Shown here: positions 52,007 to 62,499 of the stretch, in pieces
Position numbering within the stretch: the first letter of the stretch is position 1
How the letters are laid out: every line of letters begins with the position of its first letter
Notes under the pieces: model-generated
The model's database searches: none
Seen by the model: only the letters and a program-made list of their open reading frames with translations
Told to the model about the DNA's origin: nothing
Assembly (NCBI RefSeq): GCF_901709675.1
Contig: NC_051100.1
Span: 3,658,001 to 3,722,000 of the forward strand
Source: Syngnathus acus
Lineage: Eukaryota > Chordata > Actinopteri > Syngnathiformes > Syngnathidae
DNA length: 64,000 nucleotides
Reading direction: 5' to 3'
Translations under genes and position numbers: made by a program

Positions 52007-53387
52007 TTGCTAACCCATTTTTGTTTTGAAGTATTTTACAAGCGTTCTTCTTTGCACATCAATGTAAGTCATCAGGCAAGTTAGTGCAACTCTGCTGCCC
52101 GTTGTGTATGACTTTGGAATCGGGAAGGGACGTTTGCAATCTGGCAGTTACGGGCAATTCCCTGAACCGAATTAGCAGGCTGCTAGTCCGACGTGGAAAA
52201 GTAGATAGTGTCGCCCAAACTGAAATTAACCCACTTTCAGAGGATGGCGGACTGTTCATTGACAAAAAATCTGCTCGGGGGGGGCCACGCTGGAGCATGT
52301 GGCTGCGTACCCATGACGACCATATTCATGGAAATCTAAAATGATAAAAGAGGCGCTGTACATAATTGCGTCTTTTGGAACCTTTCTCGGTACTAAATGA
52401 AACGCATGATATCCGTTGGCGCAGATGCAACACACGTTACGTCTTGTCAAAAACTATCCAAAGCTATTAGCCCCAATTAAGCATTTGGAAAGCTTCTATG
52501 GCACTAACACATCTTAATTTAGCCATGGTGAGGTTTTAGCAAGGTTGCGCATTGTAGCCCCTGACAGCTGCTATGTGAAGTTATCTGGGCATGAAGGTTG
52601 GATAAAGACATCATATGTTTCATCGGGCGAGATAATTGAGGTTAACAGAAAAAACAGCACCGGCTGCCATGATGATGACGTCATGATTGTTTACATGGCA
52701 ACGTTGCGCTAACTCAAGAGAACCAAAAGGTCTCAGACGACTAAGCTATCAGTGTCAGTGTTTTCACTATTGATCCGAATGATCCGAAGTTTTCTTGTTG
52801 TTCTTTCAGGCCAAAGTTATTTAATTAATGGACTAATGGAGCCACTTAAAAGTCAAGTGACTTAGCAGCTCTTGGAAAAAACAAACAGCCTTCAGCAGGA
52901 GGGCAAAAGCTGTCTGAGACGGCGGCGATCCTGTGGTCAAGTTCAATCGATAGTAATTACAAGGTTAGCCATTGACGCCGACGTGCCGGCCGCCTTCGGG
53001 CTAATCGTTAACGGCCACATGAAAGGCTTCTTTATTCCAACATGGCCGAAACTGGACACATTCACATCAAGAGTTCGGTAATAGGGAAGTACCGTTACTT
53101 TGGGAACATTTTGTGGCATCTTGGAACCAAACAATGTTGAAGTGAGTTGAGGAGATTAATTTAGACAAAAGTAGTGCCTCGCTGGCATCATAAATCATCT
53201 TGGTGCCAAGAAACAATTTCTTTCCATGACGCTCGAGTAGACGTCAATAAAGACAGTTCGAAACAATTTTAGTTGTGGCATTTTGCAAATATTGTATACT
53301 GCTAGCATGTTTAATTTTTTTTCAAAAATACTCAATTGAGTGAATAATGTCCTCCCTGCACTGAATTCCACTCAATCTTGCTTTCAG

Positions 53388-53548
53388 GCACGGTTCTGGT
53401 GGAAAACATGCAGATAAACGGCCGCGCCCAGGACCCGGGCAGAACCATCTCGTTGAATTTACTGGACAACCACGACTACTGGGTCATATTGGAACCCACG
53501 CGGCAGAGGCTCTTCCTCAACAGCACCGGCCGCGTTTTGGACCGAGAT
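53388..53548 (+). CDS. pcdh15: Protocadherin-15 exon 5: central EC1
   Basis: The exon runs from acceptor CTTGCTTTCAG to donor GTAAGT, phase 1 in and phase 0 out, supplying residues 58-111. It carries [20 protein letters not shown], and [13 protein letters not shown] with an Asn-Ser-Thr glycosylation sequon. Its length matches the mammalian protein residue for residue, as I recall it. VLDRD corresponds to the cadherin LDRE calcium-binding motif. The frame stays open past the donor for a while, which is intron read-through. Confidence 0.95.
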
Positions 53549-54786
53549 GTAAGTATGCAACAAAATCAAAATGGACCCAACGTTTGGACCCTTTTTGGTT
53601 TGCTTTTATCCTCTAGTAATTAAATAAGAATTGTCTCTCGTTAAGGTCCATTTGCATTATAGAAGTATTGGTTTCTTTTTCTGGCCTGGGCTTAAGCGCT
53701 CTTCTGGTTGGTGATTAAAGGTTTATAAACACGCATTTATTTTATATTCATCGTAACTCCAGCCTGTTCTTTATTGAGGTTATTAATTCTTAAACCCAGA
53801 GAATAGTGGGGAGCTACTACAATTAAGAATAGATTAAATAGAAATTAATAGCCACTCTGGCTCCTCGCAATAAATTGGCTTTTTTTTTTCCCTTCCAATG
53901 CTTTGGCCATGTTTCTGAGGAACAAACCAGAGGAAATAGAAACCTATTCAGACTCGTGAGCAGCAACATGAGCGGCTCATTTGCCTTTTTTTTTAGTCAT
54001 TTTGTCATCATTTGGCCCACGTTCACATCCATCTTTAGATAAGAGAGGTCATAAATCAAACTTGACATGCCTGATAGGCTCAATTAGCGATCTGCAATTT
54101 TGGACTAATTAAAGCCTTTATACCTTGATGGTCAATCGGGGTAAAAGGCAATTATCTGTGACAGGGAGTGTGGAAGAACGTCAATCACGAGATTAAACAA
54201 AATGTTCCGCTTTGTCTCCTTACTGCTTTTGCATTGGGCAGTCAAGATCAATTTGAAATCTTTTGGTTTGGGCATATGTCGTGTTTTTCTGCGTTATCAT
54301 TTTGCCCAATGTCTTTTTAACAACCTTAGTTGTAGCTCAAGTCTATTGAAGTCAATCTGAATCGGAGAAAAATAGGAGCGTCTTGTTGTCAAGGTAATGC
54401 TGTATTTAAAGAAAAAAAAAAAGGCTGCAGAGTCTTACTGAAATTCTAAAATAAAGAAAAACATTTGTTTGTTTGCCATGCACGACAATTTAATGAAGGG
54501 CTGCCTCTGAAATGTCACAATTGGTTTCGTTCTTATGGATAGAGCAAGCGATTTTGATGAAAGTGCTGCTAATGAGAAAATGGATGCAAACATTTGACAA
54601 CGAGACCATTTCAAAAATGCCGACAGCGTAGCTCAGACAGAAAGACTGCACTTAGGAAAATGGCCGCTTCCAAAATAAAAGCAAATCGCTTATTTGCTCA
54701 TGATGACCCGAGGCTACTGCCAAGCAAATAATAGCACACAACACTGGCCCAAAATCATTATTTTGATTGATTTTTCACCCCCCAAG
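53549..54786. other. pcdh15 intron 5
   Basis: This 1.2-kb AT-rich intron shows nothing beyond A and T runs. It ends in the acceptor CACCCCCCAAG, which uses AAG rather than the usual CAG. Confidence 0.75.
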
Positions 54787-54942
54787 CCTCCCAACTACAT
54801 CACCACCATTGTGGTTCAAGTTCAGTGCACCAACGAGCTGGTCGGTACCGTCATTCTGCACGAGGTCCGGATCGTGGTGAGGGACCGTAACGACAACACG
54901 CCGCGTTTTCAGCATCCACGTTACTATGTGGCTGTCAACGAG
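54787..54942 (+). CDS. pcdh15: Protocadherin-15 exon 6: end of EC1 and EC1-EC2 linker
   Basis: Fifty-two codons, phase 0 at both ends, with donor GTAAGG; residues 112-163. Cys125 (mature 99) is the partner of Cys37. Ile134 and Arg139 correspond to mature Ile108 and Arg113, cadherin-23 handshake positions at which human deafness substitutions are known. DRNDNTPRF at 144-152 is the inter-repeat calcium-binding linker, and the exon ends in V-N-E, part of the XEX motif of EC2. The acceptor (AAG) is weaker than its neighbours. Confidence 0.95.
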
Positions 54943-55992
54943 GTAAGGACAAAAACTCTCTATGGAACAAAATGATCTGATTCTGCGTTTAGGTGACAGA
55001 GACTCTCCACACTTCACTTTTTGATACATTGGAATCAGTCGCTAAATGCAGTTTTTCAGACCCACAAATATCCATTTTTAACAGGACTTAGTCCTAATCG
55101 GGCAAACATCTTCGCGTTATTGTTTCACTTTTGCTCCCCTGTAGTGCAACAAGGCTTTGTAATTGCTTTTTTGGAAGTCCAATTAAAACGAGGATTAGCC
55201 TGCAACTGTCATGAGTGTAAATGCGAATACAATAAAAATGAAAGCTCCAGGCAACAATTTCTCATTCAATGTTTCAAACCATCATCAAATTTTGACACCG
55301 TACGCCCGCCACCCACGTTGGCTGGCCTTTGTAAAAAAGGATTTGGCTAAAGTGCAAGTCTTGGAATTTTAACGTAAACTTGCTCTTTCTTCCTGGAGGG
55401 CCTTTTATTAATCCTAATTTTCTTCGACTTGATATGTCCATATTTGCTCTCTTTATGCAAACTGGCGCATGTGTTTCATTTGCCACGAGTACGTTCAAGC
55501 TGTGAAGGTTCAGCAGGTCATTATGCAAGTTTACTCCAGCACGCTGCGTGTTCACCTCTGCGTCTCCCCCCACCGCCTCCCCCGCAAGCACACGGATGAT
55601 AATTCCCCCGCAGGGTTGTGATCAATCTCCACTTTTGACTCTCGCCTTGCTTGCATACGCTCAAGGTCCGCTGTGTTATCACCGCGTCGTCGTGTGAGTC
55701 ACGGCGCACAAATGCTCTCCCCCGGCCCGCGCCGACGGATCGCCGCTGATTCTCATACTTACTTTTATTATTCTGTCAGCAGTGCACATAAGCCCTCAGC
55801 TGCGGCCCGGCTGCTGACGGCAATGTTTTCCCCTTTTTTTGATTTGCTCGGTCGTGTCTGCTAATGGCATGGCGTAATGGCGATGACCGTGCATAGGCGC
55901 TCTCTTAACAAAAACAAAAACACAACAGGAGATCAAAAGAGCTGCTGACGTGACTTTCCCCTCCCGTCTCTCATCTATTTTCACTCCTACAG
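54943..55992. other. pcdh15 intron 6
   Basis: This 1.05-kb intron has no repeats of note. Its 3' half is GC-richer than the 5' half. Confidence 0.75.
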
Positions 55993-56112
55993 CTCACCCC
56001 GGTGGGAACGACCATATTTACTGGCTTCTCGGGAAGAAATGGAGCCACCGACATCGATGATGGGCCCAATGGACATATAGAATACAGCGTTCTCTACAAT
56101 GCCAATGACCCG
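55993..56112 (+). CDS. pcdh15: Protocadherin-15 exon 7: start of EC2
   Basis: Forty codons, phase 0 at both ends, residues 164-203, from acceptor CTCCTACAG to donor GTATGG. It begins [14 protein letters not shown], continuing the EC2 opening strand after V-N-E, and contains [12 protein letters not shown] with the DXD calcium ligands. The sequence is close to mammalian protocadherin-15 throughout. Confidence 0.95.
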
Positions 56113-56543
56113 GTATGGTATTGCACTTTTCCCACGACGCTTTCCCATTGGCTACTACTCACCTCGGCGTAAACATGCCCTTATTTGGCAGTGGTTGCTA
56201 AGCTACTGAACCGGAAGTAGCCTGGTGCCATTTCTTGCTTTTTTTACGACGTAAAAACCGTCTGAGAAAGATGAGTTGTTGAAGCATGGCTATGCTATAT
56301 TTTGTGTGAAGCTAACATGCTATATTTTGTGTGAAGCTAACATTTTAATTGCTAAAAATGCTCAAATCACAAGATTCTGTTACTCTTGGCCAACCTTGTG
56401 TATTCAAAGTAGTGGAGATCCAACAGCCCCAAACTGAGCCAAGTCGAAATCGCGTCGCGATTAACCTTGCTGGACTTCCTCAGCTGTCGCTAACGCATTA
56501 GTCACGCCTCCGTCATTTCTTGTCGTTTTACGGCTCCTTGCAG
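56113..56543. other. pcdh15 intron 7
   Basis: This 431-bp intron contains a perfect 25-bp tandem duplication at 56292-56341. Confidence 0.8.
56292..56341 (+). repeat. Perfect 25-bp tandem duplication
   Basis: The unit ATGCTATATTTTGTGTGAAGCTAAC occupies 56292-56316 and repeats without mismatch at 56317-56341. Identity of the copies suggests a recent event. Confidence 0.95.
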
Positions 56544-56654
56544 GAATCCAACAGCACGGTGAACGTCGCAAATACCCTATCGGGACACATAGTTCTAGCT
56601 GAGAGGCTCAACTACGAGGAGAGAACACGCTACCTGGTTCTGATCCAAGCCAAC
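56544..56654 (+). CDS. pcdh15: Protocadherin-15 exon 8: central EC2
   Basis: Thirty-seven codons, phase 0 at both ends, residues 204-240, from acceptor CTCCTTGCAG to donor GTAAGT. It includes an N-S-T sequon and AERLNYEERTRY, the EC2 equivalent of the cadherin L-[DN]-[RY]-E motif that supplies calcium ligands. It ends IQAN, after which exon 9 continues with D-R-A. That split DxA/DRA calcium motif is also split in mammals. Confidence 0.95.
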
Positions 56655-57824
56655 GTAAGTGGTCCAGGCTTTCAATTTAGCTCCAAGTACCCGTGTAAGT
56701 GCTCCGAGTCTCTACTGCTCAATTTGATGCAAATGTACACTTGGTCTGTGATGCTCCTCCAGCTCAAAGGTCAACTTTTCCGTGGCATTATTAATGGTGA
56801 ACATAAGGAAAGAATATAGTCACCTACGCTGGAGGAATAATTGATGGCGGTGGTCAAGGAGACAATTGACTTGAGCGCACCTTTAACATACAGTTGGTGT
56901 GCGAGAGGAACAAATGAAACCATCACATTTCCCCCTTCCTTAGAAGGTCAAAGACGGGAAGGGAGGCACTCGTTCGCCGGCCACGAGCTCATTGATTTTA
57001 CCCCAATTGACCTTCAAGTGATTGACGCGCACCGTGTGACCACAAGCGCCGAGCAGCCGTAGCCGAGCATCGCGCTAATATTAGCGCCAATATGCGAAAA
57101 ACATCACGAGTCCCCCGCGTTATTTTACGAAACACAAAATAATAGAAATCAGAGCCCGACGCCGTGTTTTATGACACCTACTGCCGTGACTTGGATTATT
57201 CACGCCCTTGGCATTTTGCGAGTAACTTTGCTTGACAGAGTTGATTGAAGTGCTACTTAAGGAGGTGTAATGTCCGGCGCTGTGCAGAACATATCAAAAC
57301 AAGTCATCCTAATGATGCCATTAAAGCGGCCAAGATCCTTGGCCCTCGGCTTTCCGACGGGAAAATAAATGACTCCGGCCGGGCTCCATTCCAGTAAATA
57401 TTTCACAGCCGGGGGTCTGATTTCATTATAACAAAGCGATAAGTCACCCTAAGAAGTAAACTTATGAGATTAAACACATCAGGATTGAAGATTTAGGCTA
57501 CGGCCGCCGATGGTCATTGTGCAGCTGATCTTATTCTTTCCAAGGGTGGCGGGGCGATCGCATGACTCAGCGTTTCAAAAGAAGCTCCTGAGAGGCTCTC
57601 CCGAAAACGAAATGGAAGAAAAGCGTACGATTTACAAGAACTCTCTCGCTGTGTGTCAAAAGTTTAATTATACTTGGACTCTGTGAACTTCCTTCACAAG
57701 CACTCAGTTCTCAGTGTTTGCCTCTCTGGGAACAATCGCTTAGAGATTAGGATTATTGAGGTGGGAGTTAAAAAATGTTTTTAATGGAGGATGAATATTT
57801 GAAAAACCATTGTTCCGCTTCCAG
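56655..57824. other. pcdh15 intron 8
   Basis: This 1.17-kb intron is free of simple repeats. The segment 57060-57560 is GC-moderate and repeat-poor and could be a conserved regulatory element; no motif proves it. Confidence 0.65.
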
Positions 57825-57995
57825 GACCGGGCGCCGTACCCTCCCAACAGACGCACGGCCACCACCACGTTGACGGTGGACGTTTTAGACGGCGACGACC
57901 TCGGACCCATGTTCCTCCCGTGCGTTTTGGTCAACAACACCCACGACTGCAACCCCCTCACCTACCGCGCCGCCATCCCCGAACTCACCCAACCG
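57825..57995 (+). CDS. pcdh15: Protocadherin-15 exon 9: end of EC2 and EC2-EC3 linker
   Basis: Fifty-seven codons, phase 0 at both ends, residues 241-297, from acceptor CCGCTTCCAG to donor GTAAGA. It opens [10 protein letters not shown], then [10 protein letters not shown] and [10 protein letters not shown], the linker into EC3. The linker lacks the usual DxNDN form, having DGDDLGP instead; this is a known peculiarity of protocadherin-15, not a local defect. Cys273 and Cys282 (in LPCVLV and HDCNPL) match the mammalian pair. Confidence 0.96.
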
Positions 57996-59908
57996 GTAAG
58001 ACCCATCGGATGGCCGATACACTCTCGTCGATCCGTGATTGAAGTTTGGATGTGCCTTCCCTCCGTTTGACTCCGGAACATGACGTACGAGCCAGCCACA
58101 GTTGTTTATTCGGCCGAGCCTGCTGTGATGTACTCACTGTATAATTCATCATAAAAGCTTCGCCCCTGCTCTCAAGCGGCAGCCGTAGAAGCGGGCGCTA
58201 ATCCTTCACCGGAAGAAAAGCTCGCCCCCCAACCCGTCGTCTGGTTGCTTGTTCCCACCTCAGCGCTGCGTGTGACAGACTTCAATTAGGACTGATGTTG
58301 TAGTCATGCTGAATGTGCACTTTTTTTTTTCTGCATAGCAAAGAGCAACGAGTCACTCGTGCAAGTCTCAAGTGCATCTCAAGTTGTGACTTTGAAGTTT
58401 CAAGCCATTCCCAGCCACTTTGTCAACGCTGCCCTATAGTCACTCAATATTTGTATTCTTTTTTTCAAGAAAATTGCTCTTTCTCATGAGCTGAAAGCAG
58501 CATTGGGACTTTTTAATGTGCCTTTGTCCCCCCCCCGCTCAGTTTTTTGTTTTTCTTTTCCCAACATCACGGCAGAGCGTCGCCCCCGGTGGGAGCTCTG
58601 TCTCCTCCTAATTGATGATTGCATTGTAATTAATCACAACGGAGCGACGGCTGCTATTAAGTCGATGTGAAATAACGCCGGGCTCCCGACTCTCGTGTAT
58701 AATGACCACTGAAGGAGGGTATTAAAGCTAATCATCATTGTGCCGAGCCAGGGGGATTGGATTTAGCACACCTCCAGACATTGTAAAAGCGAGAGGGCTT
58801 CTGAGGGAGGGCTGTGAGGCTTACCCCGGAGCTGGGAGATATAAATATACACCCTGGGGGAGCGATTTTTATTTATTTTTTTCTATACCCAGACATTTTT
58901 GGAGAGGCATGTGTCTGACTAAGCCAAGCAATGTTTTTTTCTCTCTCCCCTATTCACTTGCATCGAAAGAACAGCTCTGAAAATATGACGTGCTAAACAT
59001 ATTCCCCTTAAGCTATATGTTAAGATCTAGTAAAGCTGCTTAATTGTTGTCGAGGATGTCGGCTTGTGCCCGACCGCGCCGTTGCAAATACGTTTACCTC
59101 GATGCGCAACGCTATTATCGGCGAGCGTCATGAAGCATGTTAATTGGAAAGCTCTCTTCGCGGCGGTTCATTAAGTGTTCTATAAGTCGCACACCGGCTT
59201 CGTTTACACCGACGTCGATATTTGACGTATGAGGTCGGGCAATGCGTGTAAATAGAATTTTCTCCTGCCCTTAACACAAATAAGTTGACATTTGGAATAA
59301 TCCATAACGAGATCAAGTGGAACATAAACTGACCAAAAAACGCAATTTTTAAACAACTATATATGTGGACGTGGCGAAGAGAGACACATTTGGCATATAA
59401 ATTCAAAATGTTCATATTTATGTGTACATATGTCTATCTGTGTGCATACTACTGTAACTTTAACATTATTTGGTGCCAGTACCATAGACGGCCGGTAGCG
59501 TCCAAGTCAGAGCCGGCCGATAACGTTTTGGTGGATTTTCAAAATTTCAATTGCAGCTACAAAGAGGAAGAGGAACGATATATGCTTGCGGTGTTGGTTT
59601 CCGAAGGCACAAGCGTAATCCTTTCCCAGCGCAGACCAAAGTGGGATAACGTTTATAATGAGAAGAATATCAGCGGGCGGAGCTTCGGGCTCATTTCGTT
59701 AAACAGGGAGACTTTCTTTTCAAAAGAGCTCAAATCTGATACAGACAAACAAAAAACAGAAATGGAATAAATTGTCTGGCTTTACCGTACACAACAACGT
59801 TTTCGGGGGGCAAATTTCGTACGACTAAACTCGGATTCTCCGCATAATGATACACGCGGTTATTTTCGAAGACAATCACAAATCTGCCTTTTCGTCCTCT
59901 GAGCGCAG
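57996..59908. other. pcdh15 intron 9
   Basis: This 1.9-kb intron contains the unassigned open frame at 59363-59770 described separately. The segment 58560-58760 has dense ATTA cores in moderate-GC DNA. No repeat family is recognised. Confidence 0.65.
59363..59770 (+). other. Unassigned open reading frame inside intron 9
   Basis: The frame is 135 codons with stop TAA at 59768-59770. The first 45 residues look random and Tyr/Cys-rich. From about residue 46 (59498) it becomes protein-like: charged, with KEEEERYMLAVLVSEGTS, QRRPKWDNVYNEKNISG and LISLNRETFFSKEL. I recognise no domain. It could be a fossil exon of a transposon-encoded or retroposed gene, or chance. It is on the same strand as pcdh15 but has no phase-compatible splice borders that would fit the cadherin frame, and exon 9 to exon 10 already join correctly without it. 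Confidence 0.3.
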
Positions 59909-60017
59909 AGCAAATTGAACCCTCTCAATGTGACCCCTCCCATCCGGGCGGTGGACATGGACAGAAACATCCAACCGCCGTCAGACAGGCCCGGCGTGGG
60001 TTACTTCATCTTGGTTG
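59909..60017 (+). CDS. pcdh15: Protocadherin-15 exon 10: start of EC3
   Basis: Phase 0 in and phase 1 out, residues 298-333 plus one base, from acceptor GAGCGCAG to donor GTAAGT. It encodes [28 protein letters not shown] and YFILVG, matching mammalian EC3, where the same block reads as a [14 protein letters not shown] stretch. An N-V-T sequon is present. The CAG followed by AG leaves a possible competing acceptor two bases downstream, but only 59909 keeps the frame. Confidence 0.96.
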
Positions 60018-60168
60018 GTAAGTTCATCACGTCGCCCTCGCCATTGATTTTTACTCATTTAATCTTCCTCACCTCTGCCGCGACGACACGCTTTGACTTT
60101 TGAACGATCGCTCTTGCTGCTCCATCTTTTCTCAGCTTTTTTTTTTTTTTCTTTCTTCTTCGTCGCAG
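60018..60168. other. pcdh15 intron 10
   Basis: At 151 bp this is by far the shortest larger-exon intron here, ending in a long T-rich polypyrimidine tract. Confidence 0.85.
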
Positions 60169-60281
60169 GCCATCCGGCCGTATATCCTCAGTACTTTTCC
60201 TTGAACAAAAGCACGGCAGAGCTTCACGTCCTGCAGCCCATCAGCAGGGACTTGTATCAAAGGTTCACGCTTGTTATTAAG
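60169..60281 (+). CDS. pcdh15: Protocadherin-15 exon 11: central EC3
   Basis: Phase 1 in and phase 0 out, residues 334-371, from acceptor TTCGTCGCAG to donor GTAAAG. It encodes GHPAVYPQYFSLNKSTAEL, then VLQPISRDLYQRF and VIK. PISRD holds the place of the cadherin LDRE motif, as PVNRD does in mammals. An N-K-S sequon is present. Confidence 0.94.
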
Positions 60282-62292
60282 GTAAAGGATGAATTGGAAT
60301 GTGCTCATTAATGTTGCATCAGCACGGCTGCTTTTGTCTCCTTTGTTCTGCGGAATATAAACAAAAGCAACCCATGTCCTGATCTGGTTTCTGTCCCAGT
60401 GTTAAGGTTAATTTTGATGCTGAACCAGTTTGTATCAAAATTCGAGGTCCGCTTTAGATGTTTCCCTCCTCCAAGACACAATTGTATCGCTACTTGTGCT
60501 GCTCCACTAGTGCTGTTCCAGTTCATATCAAAGTGATTGCAGAGCTGGTCCTGTTTGTAACCTTAGGTCTAAGCAAGACCACGTCCATCTTGCTTCTAAT
60601 CTTGAAAGTGAGCATGATGTTTTGATTTGGTTGACTTTGAGTTGGCGAGTCCACCTGTTCCACAAAGATAGCTTCAACCGCTGAAGGCTGTCAAGAGCCG
60701 CTTTGCTGATCGAACCGAAGTAGATGTGACGATTCACGAGGGGGGAAAAAAATTCGCTTCTCTCGCATGAATCTTAATCTCAACCGATGGAACCCCGCCC
60801 CCACCCAAAAAGATCAGAAGAAAAGAAGCTAAAAGGGGAAGCACTAGAAATACATGCGATACAAAGGACGCTTGGAGTTTTGATTGACATTTAAGAACGG
60901 TCTCTGAAGACCAAGAGTGAAAATTAGACTTTGGTGTCTTGAGAATGCTCCGTGTCAAAGACACGGAACAAATGGAGGGCGAGTGGTCTCGTCGACAAAA
61001 ACAAAACCATCTACGGTGAGACTGACAGGGATGATGCGGTTGGGAGACACGCCAGCCAGCGAGAAGCAGCTGAATCTCCCACTTGGTAACGACGAGGCAT
61101 GGGGTCATTTGGCTTCGCTTGCCAGAAACGGCAGCCCGGCTAAAGAGTAGACTCTCAGGAGAACACTGCAAGTCTGTCTTTTACCAGGCTCAAATGTGCG
61201 CTAATGTTCAGACGGCGAGCACATCATCTTCCCCGGGGTTGAGGAGATTGTGGGCGAGTGGTCCTATGTGACCTTGCGGCGGCAATGAAACCAGGTTGTA
61301 ATAGCAGCCGATAGCGCCAAGTATAATCGGCAATCTGGAATCGTCACGCGCGCTTTTCGATAATTAGCGCCAATCACGATAGCCCGAGCGACACTCGTCA
61401 CGCCGCTCGGCAAAATCGAGCCCGCGTGCGGAATTAGTTTCAGGTCATGGCGTCGACTGATGTTGCCTCACTCCCCACCCGCCCACAGTCTCTCGTTTGT
61501 GTTTTTCCGACGTTTCCTTGGTGTGGGTGGCATGGCGGGCGCTGATTGGATAGAGCGCAGCGCATCGCTTTAGTTTGATCCGCTCAGGCTGCTCTCAAGT
61601 TACATTATGGGAACACTCGTATAGGATAACACGCACGTTATAAAAATCGATGGCACGACAAAGATCGGTGCTTCGCTTCGATCCTGACATTGGGTGCTTT
61701 CAAGTTACAAACTGCAACTGTGGTGTAAGAATGTTAAATTTCAATTTTATTTGATTGGCAAATATTCACCGATTTAATATATTCTTTTTACAAAATGGAC
61801 AGATGGAGTCTCAAAGTTGACTTAGTGGACCTTCACGGTACCAAAATGGATCAACCAAATACAAAGTAACAGTTGGAATTGAATTTATAAGTTTCGGGCG
61901 GACTCATCAAAGACAATCCGCTCCGGATTGTGAGTTATGTGCGTGCGCTGACTGATAGACTTGTTTACTTTTCAAACTCAGCCCGCTGCCTGTTGCACGG
62001 CGAGCTCGTTGCCTTTTGCAGTCCGGCGCCGCTGGCGTAGACGATGGGTCCGCGCTAACTATGAAGACCCCGTTTTGCCACTAGATAGCAACAAAGCGCT
62101 AATTTTCTTTTAGACAACGCCTATGTGAATGAAGCTCCTCCAATATCTTCAACTTAGTTACGTTGTAACCAGATGTCGCCACCAGATGGCGCCAAATCGG
62201 TACTCATATTAGACAGGAAATAGGTCAGTTTTTCAATGAATAAAAGTTAGGGAAGAAGAATGACCTCAAAGCACCATTGTATTTTATTTCAG
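60282..62292. other. pcdh15 intron 11
   Basis: This 2.0-kb intron carries a CTCF-like motif at 62179-62192, close to exon 12. No mobile element is recognised. Open frames here, such as the one at 60734-61171 on the minus strand, have no domain resemblance. Confidence 0.65.
62179..62192 (+). promoter_or_regulatory. CTCF-like motif
   Basis: CCACCAGATGGCGC matches the CTCF core at 14 of 14 positions. A weaker relative (CCACTAGATAGCAA) lies about 100 bp upstream. It is about 100 bp before exon 12. Confidence 0.45.
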
Positions 62293-62499
62293 GCCGAACA
62301 GGACAACGGCCACCCCCTGCCGGCCTACGCCGACCTCATCGTGGAAATCCTCGACGAGAACAACCAGGCGCCGTACTTCCAGTTTGTCACGTACCAGGGC
62401 TACGTGAGCGAGTCGTCCCCGGTGGGCACCACCATCTCGGCCGGGGTCAACCTCACCACGCCGCTGGGGATCGTGGCATTGGATAACGACGTCGAGGAG
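62293..62499 (+). CDS. pcdh15: Protocadherin-15 exon 12: end of EC3, linker, start of EC4
   Basis: Sixty-nine codons, phase 0 at both ends, residues 372-440, from acceptor ATTTTATTTCAG to donor GTAACG. It opens [15 protein letters not shown] with the DxG calcium motif, then DENNQAPYF, the EC3-EC4 linker. EC4 begins with [15 protein letters not shown] carrying the XEX glutamate, and ends [10 protein letters not shown]. Codon third positions are strongly G/C, unlike the flanking introns. Similarity to mammalian protocadherin-15 is very high. Confidence 0.97.

Larger units (their letters stand above)
44899..53387. other. pcdh15 intron 4
   Basis: This is the second longest intron, 8.5 kb. It holds an L2-type LINE fossil at 47257-47455 and a Tc1-like repeat at 51738-52006, with simple A/T runs. 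The segments 45640-45870 and 48000-48320 are repeat-poor with moderate GC and might be conserved non-coding DNA. No additional exon is recognised. Confidence 0.65.

Noticed and set aside
60734-61171. 145-codon minus-strand frame in intron 11
   Set aside because: It has no domain, random-looking composition, and lies antisense in an intron.
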